A model generated the notes under the pieces. That model was not told where the DNA came from and did no database searches. It worked only from the letters and a program-made list of their open reading frames with translations. From positions 893,501 to 957,500 of the forward strand of contig JAVTVJ010000297.1 in the NCBI GenBank assembly GCA_034509425.1: a stretch of DNA of 64,000 bases, written 5' to 3'. The position numbers were made by a program, and so were the translations under genes. Origin of the DNA: Eopsaltria australis (Eukaryota > Chordata > Aves > Passeriformes > Petroicidae). Shown here in pieces: positions 55,341 to 64,000 of this stretch; position 1 is the stretch's first letter, and each line of letters opens with the position of its first letter.

Positions 55341-58300
55341 TGAGGTTTCTTTTTCCTGCTGTGTGCTTCTAAAAGTCCAGTACAGAGGAGCTGGTTTTCT
55401 TTAAGACATTTGTCTCTCCTGGTTCACACTCAAGGATTTCCCACCCCTCCAGCCCTGTCCCTGCCCAGCCTTGCTCAGGGTGATTTTGAGAGGCCTCTGA
55501 ACACAGAGGATTTCCTAAATTTATCATAATTACCCCCACTCTGGTGCTAAATGCCTCTTTTGCTGTTGTGCTCTGTGAATTCACAGGCTATTCCCACACC
55601 CTTCCCATGTCTGCTTTCAGCTACAGGTGTGCACCACAAAAACCAGATGGAAATGGGATTTTTGAGCAGGGTTATGGCAGTTCAATGCCCACAATGTATT
55701 TGTCTTGGATAAACTGGTGAGTTTGCTGATTTTGCAGGCAATTATTAGAGTTTTAAGAGGTGTTTTATCAGCCTTCATATCACTTATAAAAATCAGGAAG
55801 GACTCATGGCCATACTGGGGAGGGATAAAGTTCGATTGCTGACATGAAGGGTTTCTATACATAAAAAATGTATAACATCTCATTGTCTCTGGAACTGACA
55901 CTCTTTGCATTAGATGGGGAGCATTATTGGTGATGCATCTTGAGGAGCAGGATCCTGACCTACGTTTCCCCACTGGAACTTGCCCACGGGTATTCCCACT
56001 TTTTACCCTGCCTTTAGGTTCAATATATTCCATTTCTTGGCCTCTGCTTTCAAGGTTTGTGTAGACTTGAGTTTTATTTAATTAATATTTTAAGCCCTTG
56101 ATGAGGCAACGCTCCTTTCCAAAAGCTGCAAAATGGGCTACTTTTATTTGAAATTGCATCTGAGCAAAGGGCTCGGCACAGATTTATCTCCTGTGTTTCC
56201 AAAGCTTTCTCTAGCTCTCCATCAACTTTGGAATAAAGGGTCTATCCATTAAATTTAATTCATCAAACTTGCCTGCCTGTGGCAGCAGCTCTGTTGCCCT
56301 GCCTGCCCTTTCAGAGCATTTCCTCCCGAAACCAGTGAGATATTTACTCACATTTTAGCAACTCTTTGAAAATGGCCATTATCAGGATGTATCATTATGG
56401 GTGAAGTATCCCGAGTTTAATCTGCCCGTTGGAATTTACTCCGTGTAACAACACAGTGTGTGCCCTGTAAATAACACACTGCATCTCAGGAAATGAAAGA
56501 TGTTTTGAATAAATAAATAATGGCTTGCTGACTACTGAGGCTCCTGGCTTTGGTAATGTACTGTGGAAGGGAAAGCAAATAGAAATCTCCTTCTGGGCAT
56601 TTCCAAACATCAAAATGCCCTCTGCGTTTTGTTGTGGTTAAACACACAACCCCAGCAGAAGCCTGCAGCCCCCCGTTTGGGTGGCCTTGCAAATGAAAAT
56701 CACTGATTTTGCTGTAATCAGAGTTCCTGCGAGGGAGCAGAAAGTGTTGTTGGATGTAGGGGATTTTTTAATGAAAAATCCTGGCAATGCAATGTGTCTA
56801 AAGCCTGGTGGTGTCTGGTTTAATGATGGCTGGGAGCAGCTGACGGATGGGTGGTTTTGGGGGGCTGCGGGTGAGCTTTGGTGGGTGTTGTTTTCTGCTG
56901 GAATTTCGGATGCCGTGCTGTGCAGTGACCACCTCGTGTTGTGCTGAGCCTTGGGACAGGGTGAGGCTGGCCCAGGGTCTAATCCAAGCCTTGGATGTGC
57001 CGTGCTGCTGGAGGGAACAGGGAATCCTCAGGAGCAGGCAGGTGGTCGATGGAGATCATCGCCCATCCTTGTAAAACCATCTCGGAGTTCATCATAAACT
57101 TGAGTTTTAGTGGAAGAGTTGGATTTGTTGAAGGAAAATCCTGGGAACAGTGATCCCTGGTGGGTTTGGGATGGTGTTTAGTTCAGCTTGATGTGGCCAG
57201 CTCAGGTGGAGATCAGCATTAGCCATGAAGAAATACAACATCTCCCACCGCGACCCAGCAGAGACACGACCGGTTTGCAAATCCCGCCGCTGAATCATTT
57301 CCACCAACTCTGGCTTAGGTAAAAGACAGAAATCTATCAAATGTTGTACAGATTAACTTATCACCCAGTTAAATGGGCTGTCAGTCTGGGCTGCCTGTGC
57401 TTGGCAGGGTGAATTCAAATGCATGCAAATTTCCCTGGTGGCTGACGAGCGACGATGGTGGAGCTGTCAACTGATGACATGTGAAAATACATTAACATTG
57501 TTTAAAATATATTTGAAAGGGATAGCTCATATTTTGATAACATTTTCACAGGCAAATGATTTGTACGAGATCTGAAACACTGACCACATAATTTATGCTG
57601 AGGAGAGACTTTTTTTTTCAATTTTTTTTTCCTAATAGCAACCCTTCAGATATGTTTTGTGCTTGGAGGAAGCCCCCAAACAATTAACAATTACCACACA
57701 AACCGGTTCGAGTCCCATGTGCCACCATTGTACGGAGTCACTGTTCCGATAGCCTCACTTGTCACTTCCACTTGATCTTTCCAAAAGTGATTAGAAACTT
57801 CAAAAGAACCAATTACACAGGCCATTGTGTTAGAGACCTGCCACTTTTTTTTTTTCTTTTAAAGCCTCCTCCCCACGTTTGGACTCACCCGTCTTTAATT
57901 TCTCGTATTTGCAAGACGGATTTCTTCACTTAACGGCAGCGTCAGGAAGCAGAAATACCAAAAACTCCACAGTGTTTTCACTCGTTCTTTCAGGGCTTGG
58001 TGACTTCTTAACCACTCCCTCCATGAGGACACTGAGGAGCCAGGTGGTTTGTGATGGTCACTCCCTGTGTCCCCAGTTCCACCAGTGACCGTTCGGATAA
58101 GTGGCCTTGAAAGGCAGGAGGAAGATGCAGCTCGCTGCAGGAAAAGGTCAGGGGATGTGAACAAGTGTTGACTGAGCTGTGTGATAAGAAAAACATCTGA
58201 AGCCTGTGATTCAAGATCTAGCCTTTAGTCTCGAATCTTCAGGGGTGAAAGGGGAGAACTTAGCGCCGTCTAAAAACAGCAGATCTCACAGTTCAGCAGT

Positions 58301-58725
58301 CAACCATGGCGTCTGATACATGAAAAAAATTACTTATGCTGTCAGCTTCCATTATTTACATGATCTTTCTATGGTTGAGTCGTGGCTGTGGATGTGCAAT
58401 TCAGCTAGAAAAATTGTGTATTTACACAGATGGGTGCTGGCATGTGACCAGGGCTTGAGCAAAACGCGTGCTTAGAGGTAGAAATCAAACACAGAGAGTG
58501 GGGAATGGGTTTTTGAGGGGTTTGGTTACAAGGTGCAAATGTTTGCAGGTAGGAAGGGCTCTCTGGGACATTCTTAGGAAAAGGAAGGTGGTGTGAGCAG
58601 GTTTTGGGGGGTTTGCTGTCCTTGGCTTCCTGGGGTATCTGCGCTCTGTTTGACAGGGGTTTCATTTGGAAATTCCTAGCAAGGATAAACGTGCTGTCAG
58701 TACATCAGAAAAGTCTGTCAATAAG
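55341..58725. other. Element-free unique stretch
   Basis: No mobile element recognised in 3.4 kb. Segments 56260-56480 and 57430-57830 have a mixed, motif-rich composition (TCATTATGGGTGAAGTA, CATAATTTATGCTGAGG) and look like candidate conserved non-coding DNA. This cannot be tested here. Frames up to 138 codons (55617-56033 minus) are unrecognised. A pyrimidine run occurs at about 57846-57860. Confidence 0.5.
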
Positions 58726-58762
58726 AAATAATAATAATAATAGTAATAATAATAATAATAAT
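58726..58762. repeat. (AAT)n trinucleotide microsatellite
   Basis: About 12 AAT units with one AGT interruption near 58742. Confidence 0.95.
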
Positions 58763-60279
58763 GGAAGTTGACTGTCAAGGTGTAAATGAAGTGCCTGGGA
58801 TGGGGGAGAAGACTTGGTGGAGCTCCTTCACAGAAGCATCTTCTGATGAGGGAGAGACAGAGGTCAGGACAGAGGTACTTTCCTTTCTCATTCCCTTCTT
58901 TCTGTGGATGGTGCATTGGAACAAACTGTTTTCACCTAGACTATAATCAAATCAGTGGGAATTTATCAGTAAACTTATCTTCTTTTGTGCCTTACTGTGG
59001 TGTGTTTGTGCAGAGCTGCTTCCCTCAGAATCCTTTCGGAATGGAAGCCTGGGGATGAGATGCCATCCCTAACCTTTCCAGGGGCTGCAGGATGCTGCCA
59101 TAAATCCCTCCCTCTCTCCATTTCTGGGATTTGCCTTCTGAACACCCTCATCTTTACATGCAGATGAGCTGTAAAACACTTCAGCCGTGTGCTGACTTGG
59201 TTCCTGCTCAGAAGTTTGCAGAGAGGGGGAATTCTCAACGCTGACAACCTGAACCTAGAGCAAGTGCAGGTGATGGCAAAACTTCCCGGGTTTCCAACTG
59301 GGCAGGAGAGTCTGTAACAAAGCCTTCATAAAGCTTGGAATTTTAGTGGGATTGTTTGGATACCGAGTAGTGAGGTGAGGTTTTTGTCACCGGTGTGAAG
59401 TGACATCTTTACTGAACTTTCAATTTAAGTAGAAATCTCCGACCTGCTTTCAATCTCTGAGGTTCAAACACCGGCCACGTGTCAGGAGCTCAGACCTCAG
59501 TGCTGCAGGGCACAGGTAATGGAGGAAAGAGGGATGAGAGGGGGAAAGAAGGAACAAGGGGACAGGGCCAGGCCATCAGAGAGAGCTCCAAGAAGGGCAA
59601 CAGGTCCTCTGCTGACATTAGTGGCCGGTGGTTAACTTGGAACAACACGTATTTCACATTAAAACATTACATAAAGTATTTGTAGGTGTGTTTGTGCCTT
59701 CCTTGAGGGTGTGACTCTCCTTCCCTCAAGGAGGAGAAGCGTCCTCGTGGGCTGCCGGGTATTTAACACGTGGAAAACTGGTACAGAAAATCCATTTAGC
59801 TTGTTAGTGAATCAATTGCATCTCCCTTGGTGGTGGTGTGATGTGCAAAGCCTTTCCCTCCAAATTGTTGTCCCTGCAGTTCCGCAGCTTCCCTCTGCTG
59901 CTCGTAGCCTGCTGCAACTCCATTCAGTCGGGTAAACTGAGGGGGGAAAAAGCGACTTTTGCCCACATGGAGACATTTCCTTGTGAGAAAGAAGAATAAA
60001 AGCAAAGCACGTAGTTGTTGTGCTCTTAAGGAAGGCAATGAGCTCGGTTTTTCCCAGAGGGAATTCAGCCAGTAAATGTTCTTGTATTGAGGGGAAAGCC
60101 CCAACTCGCCAGCCCGTTGTCACTTTTAACAAGCCGGAAGCTTCTGATGGCAGATGCACTTCCCAGAAAGAGTTAAACAGCACAAGCCCAAGAAATTGAA
60201 GAAGGGAAACCGAATGCCTCAACTTTGAGCGCTGTCAGCACATCCCAGCCCTGCCAGGAGCAGTTTATAACCAAGACAG
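58763..60279. other. Unique non-coding stretch
   Basis: No mobile element or gene recognised. CpGs become somewhat more frequent from about 59740. The 136-codon minus frame at 59812-60222 has no recognisable features. Confidence 0.5.
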
Positions 60280-60500
60280 GCGAGTGACAGGGAGGGTGGG
60301 ACACGGAGCGGCCCCCGCCTCCCTCCTGCTAATTGTTTTTCGCGGTCCAAGGTCAGTTCCAGCCCTCGCTGGATAAATCACCCCTGTTTTGTGCAGCCGC
60401 GATTGTCGGGTCTGCGCTACTTTGCTTTTTATCGCTTCTGCCCGGCTCCGGGCGCTCCCTGTGCCGCGGGATGCGCTGCTCCCGGCGGATGCTGCGAGCA
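60280..60500. other. CpG-island-like segment
   Basis: About 21 CpGs in 221 bases of GC-rich sequence, roughly the number expected without CpG depletion. Examples are TTCGCGGTCC near 60340, CCGCGATTGTCGGG near 60399 and GCCGCGGGATGCGC near 60462. It contains CGGTCCAAGGTCA, a nuclear-receptor-half-site-like AAGGTCA at 60349-60355. Possible promoter or enhancer core. No TATA box, convincing start codon or donor site identifies a gene. Confidence 0.6.
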
Positions 60501-60759
60501 AGAATGGGCACTTTTCCTCCTGGGAAAATTGGCTTTTTGAGCTAAACCTGTGTCCAAAGCGCTCTGCGAGCTCCTGAACTTTTTTTTCTGTCCCCTCTCA
60601 GGCAGGAGGAGCTCGCTGGTGCGGGGAGAGAGGAGGTGGCATTGCTCTGCCACGGGGCTCTGTGTCAAGGGGATGTCGTAAAATCAACATTTTGGCACCC
60701 ATTCTGACCCAAACACGGCTCCTGGCGAGGACAGGTTAGTTCAGGTTCACCACGACCCT
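60501..60759. other. Unique spacer between CpG segment and CR1
   Basis: Continues moderately GC-rich, with scattered CpGs (for example around 60612-60626). Nothing else recognised. Confidence 0.45.
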
Positions 60760-60885
60760 CGTGGGATTGTGGGAGCTGGAAGGAACCTCCGGAGATGGAG
60801 TCAGGGCCACCCAGGGCAGGTGACACAGGAATGTGTCCTGGTGGGTCGGGAATGTCTCCAGACACGGAGATCCCACAATTCTCAA
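60760..60885 (-). mobile_element. CR1 LINE, diverged 3' end fragment
   Basis: Antisense CR1 remnant of the subfamily with GGAACCTCCGGAGATGGAGT (60782-60801), GGGCAGGTGACACAGGAAT (60814-60832), GTGTCCTGGTGGGT and ATGTCTCCAGACACGGAGAT, followed by CCCACAA. The outermost 3' bases are decayed. Confidence 0.8.
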
Positions 60886-61770
60886 TCCTGCTGTGAAATT
60901 TGCATCCTTGACTCAAACCTTTTTCTGCATCAGAACCCATCAGCTCCACTTTGGGAAGGTCTCAATGAATCCTTGCAACTTTGAGGGCAAGTCGTGGGTT
61001 TTTGCTGATCATTCTCAGTGCCTGGCACAGCAAAGCCCAGATCCTGCCTGGGATGTTTCAAATGAGCCACTCATTTTTTTTTAGACCAATCATTTTAATT
61101 AGAATTTTAACTAAATCCTTTGTCCAGGTATGGAAGTTTTGTTATAATTGAGTTTTCTCCCCTCTTTTCCCCCCTTTTTTCCCTTCCTTCAAAATTATTG
61201 TAGATAATAAAGTAGGATGCAAAAATCCTCATTAAAAATGCATTTTGTAAAATTGAAACTTAAGTGTCAGGTTTTTCCAGCAGTCTGTCAAATACTTGAC
61301 AATTAAAATAGCTGTTCTTAAAAATTTAATGAGACACAATAAGGACTAAATGCTCAAGAAGCTTTCTCCTTCTTAGGATAAAGTAGAAACATAACAAGTC
61401 CATTATATTTCCTTACAAAAATGTCCCATTTGTAAAATATGCTACAATCTATTTTTAATTAAATTAGTATGTGCAATTTATTACCTGAGCTATATTTATT
61501 AATATTTAATATTTAATTTCAAATTAATTATCCAAGTGAAAGAGGGCTCAGCTGGGCTGGAGAGACTCACAGAACAGCAAGTGTCCTGCAGCAGCTGGAG
61601 GTAAACCTGGAATGTGCAGATGTCCTGAGCTTTGTGGGAATGATGGAAAAAAAAATATACATCAAAAGCTGTGGGTGCAGTCACCTTCCTGTATGGAAGT
61701 GTGGAATCCCTGAGGAGATGAATGCCTGGTGTTCGGATATTCCTCATTCTGGGAGTATTTTCACTGAGTT
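60886..61770. other. AT-rich unique stretch
   Basis: Strongly AT-rich from about 61080, with TTAATTAAATTAG-type runs at 61455-61530. No gene or diagnostic element. Confidence 0.5.
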
Positions 61771-61910
61771 AATCAGAGAATGGATCAGGTTGGAAGGGAC
61801 CACTGGAAGTTATTGAGTCCAACCTTCCTGCTCCAGCAGGGACATCCCAGAGCACATTGCTCAGGATGGTGTCCAGGTGACTTTAAATATCTGTAGAGAA
61901 GGAGATATTG
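61771..61910 (-). mobile_element. CR1 LINE, 3' end fragment
   Basis: Antisense CR1 tail: AATCAGAGAATGGATCAGGT (61771-61790), TGGAAGGGACCACTGGAAGT, GAGTCCAACCTTCCTGCTCC, AGCAGGGACATCCCAGAGCA, and CAGGATGGTGTCCAGGTGAC. This is the subfamily with the GATCAGGTTGGAAGG end. Similarity fades after GTAGAGAAGGAGA. Confidence 0.87.
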
Positions 61911-62180
61911 CTGATGTTTTATCAGAACATTGGTCTCTGTGACTGTGGGAGCATCCTGTGCATCAAGACCTGACCTCCCAAAGCTGCAGCTCCCACCTCT
62001 TTGCTGAGCAGTTTGCTCCATTTCTATGCTCTGGGAAATTCAGATTTAGGTTTCTACAAGTTGGGATTTCCTCCTTCTCTCCTGTGCTTTGATGAGCTGA
62101 GAAGATGCCACTCTGATATTTAAAGTGTGATCAGCACCCAGCCTGTCACCCTGTGGCATTTTAGGCAAACCCAGGCAGAC

Positions 62181-62453
62181 AGAAATCCTGGAATGGTTTG
62201 GGTTGGAAAGGATCTTAAAACCCATCCAGTGCCACCTCTGCCATGGACAGGGACACCTCCCACTGTCCCAGGCTGCTCCAGCCTGGCCCTGGACACTGCC
62301 AGGGATCCAGGAGCAACCACAGCTTCTCTGGGCACCCTGTGCCAGGGTCTTCCCTCCCTCCCAGGAAGGATTTCTTCCCAGTATCCCATCTAAACCCACT
62401 CTTAGCCTGAAACCATTCCCTCTTGTCCTGTCACAAGATACTCTTGTAAAAAA
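62181..62453 (-). mobile_element. CR1 LINE, ORF2 C-terminus and 3' end
   Basis: Antisense CR1 of about 273 bp: CCTGGAATGGTTTGGGTTGG (62187-62206), GCCATGGACAGGGACACCTC, CACTGCCAGGGATCCAGGAG and CCCTCTTGTCCTGTCACAAG. On the sense strand the ORF2 C-terminal signature is still legible (WHRVPREAVVAPGSLAVSRA, continuing RLEQPG). Between 62181 and 61910 only unique sequence is seen. Confidence 0.95.
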
Positions 62454-63811
62454 TCACCTCATTGGGTCACATTTCCATGGTTTTCTTCATATTAAAACAG
62501 GTAGGGAGTAGCAGATGTTTTATTATTTCTGAGAGCCTGGAGACCCCAAGTTAGGGCTCCCTCTCCTGAAGGACCTTTGGCTCTGTCCTTCCTCTGGTTT
62601 TCATGGCACACAATGACTTTTCTTGCCCCTATTCTCCATTTCTTCCCTTGGACAATCTTCTACCACAACGGGTTTCTGGTCTGGAACATTTCAGGGCAAA
62701 TCTCTTGAAGCACTTCTTATTTTTCCCTTTCACTTTCTTCATTTTTGGTCCCAGCACTTTGTGGAGCATGGCTAAATAGATATCTTGCTCTCAGCCATAT
62801 ATAATCCGACAGGAACTGCACCAACCGGGAGCTGTGGAAGTACAATGGAATACTTTCTAATTTACCCGGATAATTTGCAGAGACTGCCAGTCCTCTGTTG
62901 GTTTGAGCCAAACTTCAGTGTGGGTTGTTGTTTTGCTCTGTTTTCCTCAGGAATATAATTTTATATTAATTACGCTGGGATTATCCAGAGGAGTGTGTAA
63001 ATTCCACAAGATTTGTTGGAAAAGGCACCTTTCTGGGAAGGAAAAAGAGCAATCCACTGTGACAGAGCTCAGACAGTTGCAGTGTTTTAATCAGCATGGG
63101 TGTGCAAAGCCAAAATAAAAACTCAAGGAATAGTGATTTTCTACACACAATCTGTTTAGTTTGGGAAAACAAATGAAAGGGAGAAATAATTTAATGCTCA
63201 GTTGAATAATTGAACATCTTTCCTTCCCAGGATGCACAAGGTGGTTATACAAAAAACATTTGTTAAACAAAAGTGACCATTAATAATCCAAAGTTGTTCC
63301 CTTTTTGGCTGATTTTCATGCAGACCCATCCCCATCATAAAAGAGCTGTAAGAGGAAGCTTGTCTTTATTTATTAATTCAGACTGACTTCAGAAAGAGCT
63401 CCCCAACCCACCAGTGATGGCTCCTGACAGGTTCCTAATCTCTGCCTGCTGCTGCAGGAGCAGCATTGCAGCAGCTCCTCATTAGTCCTGGCACTCTGAG
63501 CCACAGCTCGGGGGGTTCTGTGTCCTCCACCCTGGCAGCCAGGCAGGCACAGGCACAGCTGGCTCCTCATCCTGTGCTCCTGGAGGTCACAGATTGTCAC
63601 AGGGAGGTGGCAGCACCGCGGCTGTGTCCCGTGTCACACGCGATGGCCTCGGGGTGTTCTGGGTGTTGCAGGAGCTGTGCAAAGCCAGGGATGGACACTG
63701 TGCTCTGATTGTCCAGAGAGGGGTGGGGAGGGAAGCTGGGTGTCCCCTCACTGGGGATGGGGACAGCTCTGTCCCTGCACAGTGTGAGGGATAGAAGAGC
63801 TCTTAGAGTGG
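62454..63811. other. Unique non-coding stretch
   Basis: No mobile element recognised before the last CR1. Frames are at most about 80 codons. GC-richer sequence with some CpGs from about 63600. Confidence 0.5.
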
Positions 63812-64000
63812 AATAGAATCCTGGAATGGTTTGGGTTGGAAGAGACCTTCAAGACTGTCCTGTTCCACCTCCTTCCACAGGCAGGGACACCTCCCACTGT
63901 CCCTGGCTGCTCCAAGCCCCAGTGTCCAGCCTGGCCCTGGGCACTGCCAGGGATCCAGGGGCAGCCACAGCAAATCTGGGCACCCTGGGCCAGGGCCTGC
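63812..64000 (-). mobile_element. CR1 LINE, 3' end, runs off the window
   Basis: Antisense CR1 beginning GAATAGAATCCTGGAATGG and TTTGGGTTGGAAGAGACC (63831-63848). It continues through GGCAGGGACACCTCCCACTG, CCAGCCTGGCCCTGGGCACT, GCCAGGGATCCAGGGGCAGC and CACAGCAAATCTGGGCACCC. It is still in family sequence at the last base, so its length is unknown. Closely resembles the copies at 22922, 47935 and 62181. Confidence 0.95.

Noticed and set aside
1..64000. tRNA, rRNA, known microRNA, CRISPR array or prokaryotic operon
   Set aside because: No cloverleaf with A and B boxes, no rRNA blocks, no known miRNA seed in a hairpin that I could see, no direct-repeat/spacer array and no operon-like gene packing.

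Overview
The window looks like vertebrate, specifically avian, nuclear DNA, and most likely a passerine. The main evidence is 22 fragments of CR1, the dominant LINE of bird genomes. They carry the usual 3' ends (for example GAATGGTTTGGGTTGGAA read on the + strand for minus-strand copies). Several longer copies have the songbird-type body sequence reading CAGGGATCCAGGGGCAGCC. No operons, ribosome binding sites, rRNA, tRNA or CRISPR were seen. I could not identify a protein-coding gene. Open frames are short, many begin at TTG or GTG, and the longest either overlap CR1 or simple repeats or have unconvincing composition. The window is best read as intergenic or large-intron sequence.

Layout. Bases 1-7420 are mostly unique sequence with a possible ancient MIR-like SINE near 2.5 kb, a tail-to-tail CR1 pair near 3.2 kb and a short CR1 tail near 7.4 kb. 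Bases 7421-18280 hold no recognisable mobile element. This stretch has an extremely dense CpG patch at 8.25 kb and two weak exon-like open frames (13.2 kb on +, 15.8-16.1 kb on -). Bases 18281-32800 are CR1-rich, with a hexanucleotide microsatellite at 20.7 kb, the longest CR1 (about 0.87 kb, with recognisable ORF2 C-terminal remnants) at 28.8-29.7 kb, and two stacked CR1 copies at 32.2-32.8 kb. A CpG-enriched stretch at 32.9-33.6 kb leads directly into a four-copy tandem array of about 260-312 bp units (33.65-34.80 kb).

Bases 34.8-52.6 kb contain scattered CR1 tails and a complete solo LTR of an endogenous retrovirus at 41350-41694. The LTR has inverted TGTCG/CGACA ends and a 6-bp target duplication. 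There is also a CpG-dense patch at 44.7 kb, a dispersed direct duplication (44.9 and 46.25 kb), and a 0.56-kb CR1 at 47.9 kb. Bases 52.6-60.7 kb again lack recognisable mobile elements but hold homopolymer and ATT-type microsatellites and a CpG-island-like segment at 60.3-60.5 kb. The last 3.3 kb carries four more CR1 copies, the last running off the window.

How it fits together. Eighteen of the 22 CR1 pieces lie on the minus strand. Such skew is sometimes seen inside introns of genes transcribed from the opposite strand, so a + strand transcription unit spanning the window is possible but unproven. The element-free intervals and isolated CpG-dense patches are the most likely places for conserved regulatory DNA, which cannot be confirmed from one sequence. 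I found no convincing novel gene system. The most distinctive items are the tandem array, the intact solo LTR and the CpG patches.
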